From an uncultured Eubacteriales bacterium (GTDB lineage: Bacteria > Bacillota > Clostridia > Christensenellales > Aristaeellaceae): a stretch of DNA of 64,000 bases. Made by a program: the position numbers and the translations under genes. This document shows, in pieces, positions 51,178-60,087 of this stretch. The DNA lies in assembly GCA_902761755.1 (NCBI GenBank), contig CACWLP010000009.1:1-64000 (forward strand), given 5' to 3'. The number at the start of each line of letters is the position of its first letter. Position 1 is the first letter of the stretch. The notes below the pieces were generated by a model. It did no database searches. It saw only the letters and a list, made by a program, of their open reading frames with translations, and was not told the origin of the DNA.

Positions 51178-52488
51178 TCATTTTCTTTCTTCGGCGGGGC
51201 AGCCCATCATGGCTTCCCGCACCCGGGCCAGCGCCCGGCTCATCACGCCGGTCTGCTTCGCGTCCATGCCCTCCGGCGCCGGATCCGCGCTGCACACCAG
51301 GCGGTACTGCATCCTGCCGCCCATGCTTTGGCGCCACACGTAGGTGGGCGTGTATTCCACGCTGGTGAAGCGCACCTTGCCCGCCCCGTTCACCGTGACG
51401 CTCAGATGCAGCAGCATCCCCGCAATGGCCCCCGCATCCCGGGATTCGGACAGCAGCGTGCCCATGGAATAGGCCACCAGCGCCTGGCGGCGCACGCCGT
51501 TCTCATCCGTCACGGAGATGATTTCCAGGGGCAGCACCGCCGCGGGCCGGAAGCCCAGGATCACGTCCGCCCCCATTTCCGCCAAGGTCCTGGCGGTTTT
51601 GCGCTGATCGTTCCGCACGGCGGTCTGGTCCTCTTTGCCCCAGTACATGCACACGATCACGCAATGCACGCCCTGGGCCCGGGCGTTGAGGATGTCCTGC
51701 CGCACCGTTTCCTGATCGTAGAGGCGCATCAGCTCCGGCTGCGCGCCGACGGCGTTCTTGCCCCGGGCCGTGAGGCTTTCGGAATAGGACAGGATCGCGA
51801 TGCGCGCGCCGTTCAGCTGCACGATGCGGTTCTGCCGCGCCTCTCCCAGCGTCACGCCGCCGCAGGAGATGCCCCGGCTCGTCAGGGCCTGCACGGTTTC
51901 CTCCGCGCCGGCTGCGCCCCGGTCCAGGATGTGCTCGCTGCCCAGCAGCACGTCGTTGAATCCCGCCGCCTTCACCGCTTCCGCCGCGGCGGCCGGCGCC
52001 ATGGCGTCGTCGTATTTTAGGTCCGCGGCGTTCAGGGTCTGGGGCAGCATCACCAGGTTCATATCCGCCCAGATCTTTCCCGGCAGCGTGGATACCACGG
52101 GGCGAAAATCGAAGGTCTTTTCCTGTTTATTGTAAACCGTATCCGAAATATCGCTTTGAAAGCTCATCAGCCCGCCGATGGTGAGGCTGAAGGAATACTG
52201 CTGCTTTTCCGCTCCCGGCGCCGGGGTGAGCAGCGGCGCCGCGGTGGGCGTCGCCGCCACGGGCGGAAGCGTCACCATCACGGTGCCCACCTTCGTATCC
52301 GGCTGCGCGTCTCCGTTTCCCTGCAGGGCGTTCCCGATAAAATCCGCGATCTGCCCCGCGTCCATCGCCGCGTCCGGACGCCCGGCGCGGATGATGCCGA
52401 AAACCCAAATACACCCCAGCGCCACCGCTGCGGTGAGGCACAGCGTCAGGATGCTGCCCAGGGATAATCCGGTCCGCTTCTTTTTCAT
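51178..52488 (-). CDS. CapA/PGA_cap-like protein with metal ligands missing
   Basis: A 436-residue protein with one N-terminal TM helix (about 12-34), a Pro/Thr/Ala linker, and a calcineurin-like CapA fold. NDVLLGSEHILDRG (around 178-191), AILSYSESLT, CMYWGKEDQTAVRNDQRKTA and VILGFRPAAVLPLEI align to CapA blocks. Canonical CapA proteins have GDxM, HWG and GHHPH with metal ligands. Here these are GGLMSF (105-110), YWG (282-284) and GFRPA (312-316), while His186 is kept. It is probably a non-catalytic extracellular protein. Sits in the operon after hom. Confidence 0.75.
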   Translation of the reverse strand: MKKKRTGLSLGSILTLCLTAAVALGCIWVFGIIRAGRPDAAMDAGQIADFIGNALQGNGDAQPDTKVGTVMVTLPPVAATPTAAPLLTPAPGAEKQQYSFSLTIGGLMSFQSDISDTVYNKQEKTFDFRPVVSTLPGKIWADMNLVMLPQTLNAADLKYDDAMAPAAAAEAVKAAGFNDVLLGSEHILDRGAAGAEETVQALTSRGISCGGVTLGEARQNRIVQLNGARIAILSYSESLTARGKNAVGAQPELMRLYDQETVRQDILNARAQGVHCVIVCMYWGKEDQTAVRNDQRKTARTLAEMGADVILGFRPAAVLPLEIISVTDENGVRRQALVAYSMGTLLSESRDAGAIAGMLLHLSVTVNGAGKVRFTSVEYTPTYVWRQSMGGRMQYRLVCSADPAPEGMDAKQTGVMSRALARVREAMMGCPAEERK

Positions 52489-52533
52489 GGTCTGCTTGTT
52501 TCCTCCGTCCCGGCGGCGCAGGCTTCCGGAGCG

Positions 52534-53811
52534 TTATTTTCCTTCCACCCGGATCATGCTTTCCACCTGCACATCGGGACAATCAATGGCGGACAGCGCC
52601 TTGCGCAGGCTGCATTCCCCGGCGTCGTGGGTGATGAGCACGATCTGGGCGCGGCCCTCCACCGCGTCCCGCTGCATCAGGTTGCGGATGGAAATGCCCT
52701 CGTTGCCCAGGCAGGTGGTGATATGGGCCATCACGCCCGGCCGGTCGCTGGCGGAAAGGCGGATGTAGAAGGAGCAATGCCAGTCATCCGTCACCCGCAG
52801 GCCGGGGGCCAGGGCGTTTTCATTGTGGAAAGTGGGATGCCGCGGGGTCTCCCGGGAGGCGGCGTAGAGCATATCGCTCACCACCGCGCTGGCGGTGGGC
52901 GCGCTGCCCGCGCCCCGGCCGAAGAGCATCATATCCTCGCAGGCGTGGCCGTGGAGGAAAATGGCGTTGAAGCTGCCGTTCACCGAGGCCAGGGGATGGT
53001 CGTTGGGAATAAAGGTGGGGTGCACCCGGGCGTCGATGACGCTGCCGCGCCGCTTGGCGATGGCCAGCAGCTTCATGGTGTAGCCCAGCTCCTTGCCGTA
53101 GGCAATGTCCACCGCCTTCACGTTGGAAATGCCCTCCCGGTAAATCACGTCAAAGGGCACCCGGGCATGGAACGCCAGGGAGGAGAGGATGGACAGCTTG
53201 TACGCCGCGTCGTAGCCCTCCACGTCGCTGGTGGGGTCCGGCTCCGCCAGGCCCAGGCGCTGAGCCTCCTTCAATACGTCCTCATAGGCCTTGCCTTCCT
53301 GGCTCATGCAGGTGAGGATATAGTTGGTGGTGCCGTTGACGATGCCCATCATTTCCTCGATGCGGTTGGACTGCAGGGAATCGATGGTGGTGCGGATCAC
53401 GGGGATCGCCCCGCACACCGCCGCCTCATAGTACAGCCCGGCGTTGTGCTTTTCCGCCGCCGCCTGCAGCAGATGCCAGTTCAGCGCCAGGGCCATCTTG
53501 TTGGCCGTCACCACGGTTTTGCCCATTTCCAGGGCGCGCAGCATATACCGGGTGGCCGGCTCTTCCCCGCCCATGAATTCCAGCACCATCTGGATTTCCG
53601 GATCGTCCGTCACGGCGGCGGGATCGGTGGTCAGAAGCGCCTCGGGCACGATCTCGTCCCGCTTTTTATGGATGTTCCTGACCAGGATGCGCTTGATCTC
53701 GAACCGCACCTCCGCCCGGTGCCCGATGTCCCCTTCAAATTCCTTCAGCAGCTTCCACACGCCGCAGCCGATGTTGCCGCAGCCCAGGAACCCCACCGTG
53801 ATGGTCCGCAT
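52534..53811 (-). CDS. hom: Homoserine dehydrogenase
   Basis: A 425-residue enzyme of the aspartate family pathway that reduces aspartate semialdehyde to homoserine. VGFLGCGNIGCGVWKLLKEF is the Rossmann fold, KTVVTANKMALA and AAVCGAIPVIRTTIDSLQSN the substrate region, and EPDPTSDVEGYDAAYKLSIL the conserved Lys/Asp segment. Residues from ~345 form an ACT domain (SDRPGVMAHITTCLGNEGIS), the usual site of threonine feedback. It is the third gene after panT-coaX; asd in this window supplies its substrate. Confidence 0.96.
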   Translation of the reverse strand: MRTITVGFLGCGNIGCGVWKLLKEFEGDIGHRAEVRFEIKRILVRNIHKKRDEIVPEALLTTDPAAVTDDPEIQMVLEFMGGEEPATRYMLRALEMGKTVVTANKMALALNWHLLQAAAEKHNAGLYYEAAVCGAIPVIRTTIDSLQSNRIEEMMGIVNGTTNYILTCMSQEGKAYEDVLKEAQRLGLAEPDPTSDVEGYDAAYKLSILSSLAFHARVPFDVIYREGISNVKAVDIAYGKELGYTMKLLAIAKRRGSVIDARVHPTFIPNDHPLASVNGSFNAIFLHGHACEDMMLFGRGAGSAPTASAVVSDMLYAASRETPRHPTFHNENALAPGLRVTDDWHCSFYIRLSASDRPGVMAHITTCLGNEGISIRNLMQRDAVEGRAQIVLITHDAGECSLRKALSAIDCPDVQVESMIRVEGK

Positions 53812-53829
53812 GTTTTTTCCTCCCGTAAA

Positions 53830-54606
53830 TCAGGCTTTCGCCTGGTTTTTTTCGTAGATCAGCCGCAGCCCCTTGAGGGTCAGCAGCCCGTCGATATGGT
53901 CGATCACGCCGGATTTGGGGGCGATCAGACGGGCCATGCCGCCGGTGGCGATGACCTTCGCTTCGGGCTTCCCCATTTCCCGGCGGATCTCGTTCACCAG
54001 GTAAATCACCTGGCCCACGTAGCCGTTGATGACGCCGGACTGCAGATTGGCAATGGTGGTTTTGCCGATCACCCGGTCCGGCATCATCAATTCAAAATGC
54101 GGCAGCTTCGCCGTGCCGGAAACCAGCGCCTCGCTGGTCAGCTTGATGCCCGGGCAGATGCAGCCCCCCAGGAAGCCGCCCTTTTCATCCAGGGCGCCGA
54201 AGGTGGTGGCAGTGCCGAAATCAATGTACACGCAGGGCCCGCCGTACAGGGTGTACGCCGCCACCGCGTTGCAGATCCGGTCGCTGCCCAGCTCCCGGGG
54301 GTTTTCGTATTTGATGTCGATGCCTGTTTTGACCCCGGGGCCCACCGTCATGGGGGCCATGCCGAAATAATCCCGGCACATGTGCTCCACGGTGAAATTC
54401 ATCGTGGGCACCACCGAGCTCATCACGATGCCCGTCACCTGCTCGTGCCGCAGCCGTTCATGCTCGAACAGCTGGGTCATCATCACGCCCATTTCGTCGC
54501 TGGTATATTTCCGCGTGGTGGACAAGCGCCAGTAATGCACCATTTCCGGCCCGTCGAACAGGGCGGTCTTGATGTTGGTGTTGCCGATATCCAGGGTAAA
54601 CAGCAT
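53830..54606 (-). CDS. coaX: Type III pantothenate kinase
   Basis: A 258-residue kinase that phosphorylates pantothenate, the first step to CoA. LLFTLDIGNTNIKTALFDGP, IVMSSVVPTMNFT, GVKTGIDIKYENPRELGSDR, YIDFGTATTFGALDEKGGFL with the catalytic Asp, and GGCICPGIKLTSEAL are characteristic. It is 12 bases downstream of panT, giving an uptake-plus-trapping pair, and it supplies CoA for AcpS. Confidence 0.96.
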   Translation of the reverse strand: MLFTLDIGNTNIKTALFDGPEMVHYWRLSTTRKYTSDEMGVMMTQLFEHERLRHEQVTGIVMSSVVPTMNFTVEHMCRDYFGMAPMTVGPGVKTGIDIKYENPRELGSDRICNAVAAYTLYGGPCVYIDFGTATTFGALDEKGGFLGGCICPGIKLTSEALVSGTAKLPHFELMMPDRVIGKTTIANLQSGVINGYVGQVIYLVNEIRREMGKPEAKVIATGGMARLIAPKSGVIDHIDGLLTLKGLRLIYEKNQAKA

Positions 54607-54618
54607 GGCGAACTACTC

Positions 54619-55254
54619 CTACTTCTCAATCGTCAGATGGGCCTTGCGCAGCGCCACGATCACCGCCGGGGTGGCGACGGCGGCCAGCACAGCCTCCGGG
54701 ATGCCGCCCACCAGCACGGTGGTGCCGATCATGGCCATCAGCGTGCGGCTGCCCTCCAGCCCGTTCTTCAAATCGATCTCCCGGGCTACCTGATCCCCGT
54801 TGATCCCCAGCAGGGCGTACAGCAGCAGGATGAACCCCAGGAAAAACACCGTATTCGTCAGCGATCCCGCCGCGCCGGTCAGCGACAGCGTCCACTTATG
54901 CTTTTTTTCAAATTTGCGCGTCATGCGGTACACGGCGTGCGTCACGAGGGGCACCAGCAGCCGCGGCACGAAGCACAGCACCACGCCCCACAGCACGTGG
55001 GCGGAAAAGATGGGGGCCGTCAGCCCGCCGGCGGGGCCGGACAGGAAGCTCAGAAAGCCGAAGAACGCGCCCAGGATCAGCCCGTCCTCCACCCCTAGCA
55101 CGATTGTACCGATGATGACCGGCAGGCAGCTGATGGTGATTTTGATGAAGCCCAGCGGAATGGTGCCGATCCCGTACCAGAATACGGCGATCAGCGCCAT
55201 CAGCAGCGCCAGCACGGCAATGCGGTAGGTCAGCTTGTTTACGTTTGCTCTCAT
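54619..55254 (-). CDS. panT: ECF transporter S component, probable pantothenate (PanT)
   Basis: A 211-residue membrane substrate-binding subunit with six hydrophobic segments. LALLMALIAVFWYGIGTIPL contains the N-terminal motif of S components, FIKITISCLPVIIGTIVLGV and GLTAPIFSAHVLWGVVLCFV follow, and GGIPEAVLAAVATPAVIVAL ends the fold. Pantothenate specificity is inferred from its position immediately before coaX. The T and A components (EcfT/A) are not nearby, as usual for group II ECF systems. Starts after GGAGG. Confidence 0.87.
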   Translation of the reverse strand: MRANVNKLTYRIAVLALLMALIAVFWYGIGTIPLGFIKITISCLPVIIGTIVLGVEDGLILGAFFGFLSFLSGPAGGLTAPIFSAHVLWGVVLCFVPRLLVPLVTHAVYRMTRKFEKKHKWTLSLTGAAGSLTNTVFFLGFILLLYALLGINGDQVAREIDLKNGLEGSRTLMAMIGTTVLVGGIPEAVLAAVATPAVIVALRKAHLTIEK

Positions 55255-55363
55255 GGTTTTTTCCTCCGTTCAAGTTCTTTTCAGATACCCGACGTATGCA
55301 ACAGGGGCGTCCGTTTTTCGGCCTGTCCGGCCCGATAGGCGGTGCCGGCAATGGCCTTTGCAT

Positions 55364-55393
55364 ATTATACCAGAAACAGCGCCGGCTTGTCAA
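55364..55393 (-). promoter_or_regulatory. Promoter of panT-coaX-hom operon
   Basis: On the minus strand TTGACA (55388-55393), 18 bases, TATAAT (55364-55369). A leader of about 100 bases remains before panT; I see no known riboswitch motif in it. Confidence 0.8.
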
Positions 55394-55462
55394 AAATCCG
55401 GGTGGAAATACAGCATAAATACACCGTATGCTTTTCTTCGCATCCATTGGCTGCGTTTCCCA

Positions 55463-55491
55463 TTGTTTCGCGGTATTCCGCATGCTATAAT
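55463..55491 (+). promoter_or_regulatory. Promoter of the GH18 gene
   Basis: TTGTTT (55463-55468), 17 bases, TATAAT (55486-55491). Confidence 0.65.
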
Positions 55492-55518
55492 GATTGTATC
55501 AAAGGAGGCGCATGCCCG

Positions 55519-56709
55519 ATGAAAAAAACCGTCGGCCGGCTGACGCTGGCGTTTCTTCTGGCCGCCCCGGTGCTGGGCGCCCTGGCCGGCAGGCCCGCCC
55601 GGGCGGCGGACAGGCCCTGCTCCGCCCTGTATTTTCCCAACTGGAACATTCACCAGGACCCGGCCCAGCAGGTGAAAAACCTGCCCTGGCAGTACGCGGA
55701 CTGCATCTATCACGCCTTCTGGCGGGTCGCGCCCGCGGAGGGCGGCTACGCAATCGTATCCACCGATCCCTGGGCGGATACCGGGGAGGGCAATCCCCTG
55801 GCGCACTTTCCCCAGTACCGGGAAATGGCGGCCCGCTATCCCGGAAAAAAGATCCTCCTTTCCATCGGGGGGTGGACCTGCTGCGGCCATTTTTCCGAAA
55901 TGGCGCTCACGGCGGAAAGCCGGGCCTCCTTCGTCCAAAGCTGCCTGGACACCCTGGAAAAATACCCCTTCTTTTCCGGGCTGGACCTGGACTGGGAATA
56001 CCCCGGCGTAGCCCGGGCCATGGGGGACGGCGGCGAGGGCTGCCCGGTGATGGGAAACGATTGGGAAAACTACACCTCGCTGCTCCGGGAGCTCCGCGCA
56101 GCGCTGGATGCGCGCTTCGGCCCGGGGGCAAAGCAGCTCACCGTCTGCGCCGGAGCGCCGCTGTCCGTGCTGAAAAAGCAGGATTACGCCGCGCTGCACC
56201 CTTATGTGGACGGCGTGAACCTGATGACCTACGACATGGCCGGCGACGGCGCCGCCGTCACGGGCCACCACGCCGCCCTGTACGGCAGCGTGTCCGCCGA
56301 CGCGGCAGTCAAATACCTGCTGGCCCTGGGGGTGCCCGCCGGGAAGATCCGCATCGGCTGCCCCCTGTACGGCCGGGGCTGGCGCATGGCGGAGGGATAC
56401 GCCAAAGCCCTGGGCACGCCGGTAAGTCAGGCCGTCGAAAGCCGCGTCTGGCGGGAGCTTAAGGCCCTGGAATCCGCCCCGGGCTGGCACGCGGATTACG
56501 ATGCGGACGCCCGGGCGGCTTATCTATGGAACGACGACCCGGCCTCCCCGGACTGCGGGCTGTTTTATTCCTACGACAGCGAACAATCCCTGGATGAGAA
56601 GCTGCGCTACATCCGCAAAAAGGGCCTGGGCGGGCTGATCCTGTGGGAAAGCGGCGGCGACAGCGCCGATCACGCCATGCTGCGCCGGATCCACGCCGTC
56701 TGGAAATAG
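55519..56709 (+). CDS. Secreted glycoside hydrolase family 18 (chitinase-like) protein
   Basis: A 396-residue exported enzyme. Residues 1-30 form a signal peptide (LAFLLAAPVLGALAGRPARA). The GH18 catalytic motif is intact: FSGLDLDWEYPG, with acid Glu160, and KILLSIGGWTCCGHFSEMA on strand 3 and MTYDMAGDG on strand 6, then LYGRGWR and GGLILWESGGDSADHAM. It could cleave chitin or chito-oligosaccharides, or act on peptidoglycan-related glycans. The ATG at 55519 has an AAAGGAGG site at 10 bases. Confidence 0.9.
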   Translation: MKKTVGRLTLAFLLAAPVLGALAGRPARAADRPCSALYFPNWNIHQDPAQQVKNLPWQYADCIYHAFWRVAPAEGGYAIVSTDPWADTGEGNPLAHFPQYREMAARYPGKKILLSIGGWTCCGHFSEMALTAESRASFVQSCLDTLEKYPFFSGLDLDWEYPGVARAMGDGGEGCPVMGNDWENYTSLLRELRAALDARFGPGAKQLTVCAGAPLSVLKKQDYAALHPYVDGVNLMTYDMAGDGAAVTGHHAALYGSVSADAAVKYLLALGVPAGKIRIGCPLYGRGWRMAEGYAKALGTPVSQAVESRVWRELKALESAPGWHADYDADARAAYLWNDDPASPDCGLFYSYDSEQSLDEKLRYIRKKGLGGLILWESGGDSADHAMLRRIHAVWK

Positions 56710-56716
56710 CGGAGAA

Positions 56717-56745
56717 TTGACGGATGGCGCTTTCCCGTGTATAAT
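56717..56745 (+). promoter_or_regulatory. Promoter of the E2-like gene
   Basis: TTGACG (56717-56722), 17 bases, TATAAT (56740-56745). Confidence 0.75.
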
Positions 56746-56794
56746 GATTCAGGATCCTTGTATCCCGTACTCGCGCTGCATTGGAGGGATTTTT

Positions 56795-57718
56795 ATGTTC
56801 GGACGCCGGGCCGACGGCCGCGTGCTCAAAAAGATCGATCCCATCATCGCCCTGACCCCCTATCTGATGCCCATGCGCTGCGACGCGCAGGTGTTCCTCA
56901 ATTACAAGCTGGACTATGAAAAAATGGCCCGGTACATCGTGGAGCAGGGCGCCAACGGCCATAAGATCACTTTTATGGAGCTGATCATCGCCGCCTTCGT
57001 GCGGGTGGTCTCCGAAATGCCGGACGTCAACCGCTTCGTCATGAACAAGCGCCTTTACGCCCGCACCCAGCTCACCGTTTCCTTCGTGCTGCTCATGGAC
57101 ACGGGGAACCCCGAGGACATCGAGGAAAACACCGTCAAGTGCTGTTTCGATCCCCACGATACCATTTTCGACGTGGCGGACCGGGTGCATGAAATGATCG
57201 AGCAGAACCGCCGCCAGGAGGCGGACAATTCCACCATGAAGGTGGCAAAGCTCCTGCTCAATCCCATCCTGGCCAACACCATCGTGGCCCTGGCCCGCTT
57301 CCTGGATCGGTATGGCATCATGCCCAAGTACATCCTGGACGCCTCGCCCTTCCACACCAGCATGTTCATCACCAACATGGGCTCCATCGGCATGCCGGCG
57401 GTGAACCACCATATTTACAATTTCGGCACCACCAGCCTGTTCTGGTCCATGGGCAACGTGATCCGGGAAACCCAGGTGGGCGCGGACGGCAAGGCCGTGC
57501 GCAAGCGCTGGCTGCCCATCGGCGTCACCGCGGACGAAAGGATCTGCGCCGGGGCCACCTATTCCAAAATGGTCACCCGTATGGTGCATTACCTGCAGAA
57601 CCCCTCCCTCCTGGAAACCCCGCCGGAAACCGTGGCCTTTGAGGAAAACAACGCCTACTCCCTGCCCCCGGTAAAGGAAAAGAAAAAGAAGAAGCAGGAT
57701 CCGGCTGTATCCGCCTGA
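56795..57718 (+). CDS. Stand-alone E2/CAT-fold acyltransferase-like protein
   Basis: A 307-residue protein with the catalytic fold of 2-oxoacid dehydrogenase E2 and chloramphenicol acetyltransferase, but no lipoyl or E1/E3-binding domains. KITFMELIIAAFVRVVSEMP aligns to the E2 helix, and ASPFHTSMFITNMGSIGMPA to the central strand. The HxxxDG motif is changed: E2 'DHRVxDGA' is DERICAGA at 247-254, so H is E248 and D is A252. The C-terminal tail is Lys-rich (KEKKKKKQ). It has its own promoter. The lost catalytic dyad makes ordinary acyl transfer unlikely. Confidence 0.75.
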   Translation: MFGRRADGRVLKKIDPIIALTPYLMPMRCDAQVFLNYKLDYEKMARYIVEQGANGHKITFMELIIAAFVRVVSEMPDVNRFVMNKRLYARTQLTVSFVLLMDTGNPEDIEENTVKCCFDPHDTIFDVADRVHEMIEQNRRQEADNSTMKVAKLLLNPILANTIVALARFLDRYGIMPKYILDASPFHTSMFITNMGSIGMPAVNHHIYNFGTTSLFWSMGNVIRETQVGADGKAVRKRWLPIGVTADERICAGATYSKMVTRMVHYLQNPSLLETPPETVAFEENNAYSLPPVKEKKKKKQDPAVSA

Positions 57719-57792
57719 CGCGCCGCTTCTTCCTCCGCCGCAGACAAATGCGGCGGATTTTGTTTTTTTCGTGCTTCTCTCCCTTCAAGGCC

Positions 57793-57821
57793 TTGCGTTT
57801 TTCCCCGCTTTGGGGTATCAT
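57793..57821 (+). promoter_or_regulatory. Promoter of the SRP RNA gene
   Basis: TTGCGT (57793-57798), 17 bases, TATCAT (57816-57821), ending a few bases before the RNA. Confidence 0.65.
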
Positions 57822-57829
57822 AAGGAGGC

Positions 57830-57944
57830 CGTGTATGGCCGGCGGGCCCCGTGCGATGTTGCGGTGTGAACCCTGTCAGGTCCGGAAGGAAGCAGCAGTA
57901 AGCATCTTAGACGTGTGCTGCGGCAAAGCCTGCCGGTCATACGC
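57830..57944 (+). ncRNA. ffs: Signal recognition particle RNA (small type)
   Basis: The universally conserved domain IV GAACCCTGTCAGGTCCGGAA then GGAAGCAGCAGTAAG is exact (57868-57902). The ends ATGGCCGGCGGGC (57835-57847) and GCCTGCCGGTCAT (57928-57940) form the closing helix. The length of about 110 bases is the short bacterial form lacking an Alu domain, as in E. coli 4.5S RNA and not the larger Bacillus form. It lies just upstream of glyA with no strong terminator between them. Confidence 0.95.
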
Positions 57945-57975
57945 GGTATTTTCGTAAACAGGAGGACAAAGGAAC

Positions 57976-59211
57976 ATGTGGCAGCTGCCCCCCGTTCTGA
58001 ACCAGGACCCTGAAGTGGCCCGTTTCATCGAGGCCGAATGTGCCCGCCAGGAAGCGCATATCGAGCTGATCGCTTCCGAAAACTTCGTCAGCCCCGCGGT
58101 CATGGCCGCCATGGGCAGCCCCCTGACCAATAAATACGCCGAGGGCTATCCCGGCAAGCGCTATTACGGCGGCTGCGGCTGCGTGGACGAAGTGGAGCGC
58201 ATCGCCATCGCCCGGGCCATGGAGCTTTACGGCGCGGAGCACGCCAACGTGCAGCCCCACAGCGGCAGCCAGGCCAACACCGCCGTGTACTTCGCCCTGC
58301 TGCAGCCGGGCGACACGGTATTGGGCATGAGCCTGAACAACGGCGGCCACCTGACCCACGGCAGCCCCGTGAACCTGTCCGGGAAATATTATCATTTCGA
58401 GGCCTACGGCCTGGATCCCGAAACCGAGCGCATCGATTACGACGAGGTGCTGCGCGTCGCCCGGGCCTGCAAGCCCAAGCTCATCGTGGCCGGGGCCAGC
58501 GCTTATCCCCGGGAGTTGGATTTTGCCGCTTTCCGGAAGATCGCCGACGACGTGGGCGCGCTTCTGATGGTGGATATGGCGCACATCGCCGGCCTGGTGG
58601 CGGCGGGCTGCCATCCCTCCCCTGTGCCCTATGCCGACATCGTCACCACCACCACCCACAAGACCCTCCGGGGCCCCCGGGGCGGCTTGATCCTGTGCAG
58701 GGAGCAGTATAAGAAGGCCATCGACAAGGCCATCTTCCCCGGCATCCAGGGCGGGCCTCTGGAGCACATCATCGCCGCCAAGGCCGTGTGCTTCGGCGAA
58801 GCCCTCAAGCCCGAATTCAAGGAATATCAGCAGCAGATCGTGAAAAACGCCAAGGCCCTGGAAAACGCGCTGCGCGCCCGGGGCGTGCGCATGGTGTCCG
58901 GCGGCACGGACAACCATCTGCTGCTCCTGGACCTGTGCGACACCCCCGTCACCGGCCGGGATCTGGAAACCTGGCTGGGCATGGCCAACATCACCGTCAA
59001 CAAGAACATGGTGCCCAGGGATCAGCGCAAGCCCGCCGAGACCAGCGGCATCCGCATCGGCACCCCCGCCGTCACCACCCGGGGCTTCAAGGAGCCGGAG
59101 ATGGAGCAGATCGCCGAATGGATCTCCCGCATCCTCTATCAGGGCGAAGCCGCCGTGCCCGCCGTCAAGGCCGGCGTGGAGGAGCTGACGAAACGGTATC
59201 CCCTGTACTGA
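57976..59211 (+). CDS. glyA: Serine hydroxymethyltransferase
   Basis: A 411-residue PLP enzyme that interconverts serine and glycine with tetrahydrofolate. [75 protein letters not shown] and [18 protein letters not shown] with the Schiff-base Lys are all canonical. It starts 31 bases after the SRP RNA with an AGGAGG site. The stop is followed immediately by the 21-bp hairpin of repeat copy 3, which probably terminates it. Confidence 0.97.
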   Translation: MWQLPPVLNQDPEVARFIEAECARQEAHIELIASENFVSPAVMAAMGSPLTNKYAEGYPGKRYYGGCGCVDEVERIAIARAMELYGAEHANVQPHSGSQANTAVYFALLQPGDTVLGMSLNNGGHLTHGSPVNLSGKYYHFEAYGLDPETERIDYDEVLRVARACKPKLIVAGASAYPRELDFAAFRKIADDVGALLMVDMAHIAGLVAAGCHPSPVPYADIVTTTTHKTLRGPRGGLILCREQYKKAIDKAIFPGIQGGPLEHIIAAKAVCFGEALKPEFKEYQQQIVKNAKALENALRARGVRMVSGGTDNHLLLLDLCDTPVTGRDLETWLGMANITVNKNMVPRDQRKPAETSGIRIGTPAVTTRGFKEPEMEQIAEWISRILYQGEAAVPAVKAGVEELTKRYPLY

Positions 59212-59216
59212 GCGCA

Positions 59217-59466
59217 ATAAACAAAGAGGATATTGCAGAAGCAAATCTGCAATATCCTCTTTGTTTACAGGGATATTGGTTCTCATAGAAGAATGAGCAA
59301 CAGTGAATGCCGAAAAAAAAGAAAACCCCGGGGTGGTTTGGAGGGGCCAAAAGCCCCTCCAAGTGTAATCCGCAGCAGCGACCTGTGCGCTGCGAGGAGC
59401 ATTTTTGCGAAGCAGAGCATGCCCTGCGAGAGCAAAAATGCTTTCCTTGCGCTGTGCAGCAGCCCC
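59217..59466 (-). repeat. Modular hairpin-rich intergenic repeat, copy 3 (lacks the GATCAAATGG module)
   Basis: Read on the minus strand, it starts with GGGGCTGCTGCACAGC (59451-59466), five bases after the GNAT stop. It then has the AGCATTTTTGCT/GCAAAAATGC hairpin, GGAGGGGC/GCCCCTCC, the ACTGTTGCTCATT tail and a terminal stem. The 80-base GATCAAATGG/CGCCTTTT block of copies 1 and 2 is absent. The terminal stem on AAACAAAGAGGATATTGCAG (59219-59238) is perfect over 21 bp, and on the plus strand it is followed closely by glyA's end, so it can also act as the glyA terminator. Confidence 0.85.
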
Positions 59467-59471
59467 TTTTT

Positions 59472-59921
59472 TTACAGCTTGTACTGCATGAAATTTTTAT
59501 TTTTTTCAAAGCCGAAGGCCGTATACAGCCGCACCCCCATATCCGACGCGGTGATCTGCACCGCGCCGCAGCCGTGCTTCCGCGCCTCCTCCACCACCCG
59601 GGAGAGCAGCTCCCGGGCGATGCCCTGCCGCCGGTAGGCAGGCTCGGTATACATGCTGGAGAGCAGCCCGATCCGTCCGGTGGGGCAGGAAAAATACGGT
59701 GGCTTTTCCACGAAGGACATGCCGCTGGTGCCCACGATCTTTTCCCCGTCCAGCGCCAGCCAGGAAACGAAGGTGCCGTCCGCAAGGTGCCGCAAATAAT
59801 AATCCATGAGCGCCGGGCGCAGATCGGCGTCCTCCCGCGCGCCCTCCTCGATGAGCTGCCGGATGCGCAGGGAGATGAATGCCGGAAGGTCGTCCATTTT
59901 CAATTTCCGATAACAGATCAC
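59472..59921 (-). CDS. GNAT-family N-acetyltransferase
   Basis: A 149-residue acetyltransferase. YTEPAYRRQGIARELLSRVV is the acetyl-CoA binding motif, and DMGVRLYTAFGFEKNKNFMQ the C-terminal motif. The GTG start at 59921 (VICYRKLKMD) is chosen because GGAGG lies 7 bases upstream; in-frame codons further upstream have no ribosome site and start in intergenic sequence. Its stop is 5 bases from repeat copy 3. Substrate unknown. Confidence 0.87.
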   Translation of the reverse strand: MICYRKLKMDDLPAFISLRIRQLIEEGAREDADLRPALMDYYLRHLADGTFVSWLALDGEKIVGTSGMSFVEKPPYFSCPTGRIGLLSSMYTEPAYRRQGIARELLSRVVEEARKHGCGAVQITASDMGVRLYTAFGFEKNKNFMQYKL

Positions 59922-60087
59922 AAAACCGCCTCCAATCCCCTTTCCCGGGCAGGATTTATCGCTATTATAGCGCAGCGCCCGCCCTCCCGTCCAGAAACAG
60001 GCGAAGAATTTTTTCCGTCCGGCAGGAAAAAACCGCCGGGAGAAAGAATACAATTTTTGTACAACCGTCGGAGGGGGTTTTCTTTTT

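Noticed and set aside
52627..55098. 823-codon open frame antisense to hom, coaX and panT
   Set aside because: Antisense artefact of high GC; no domain is visible, and overlapping genes are intact enzymes.
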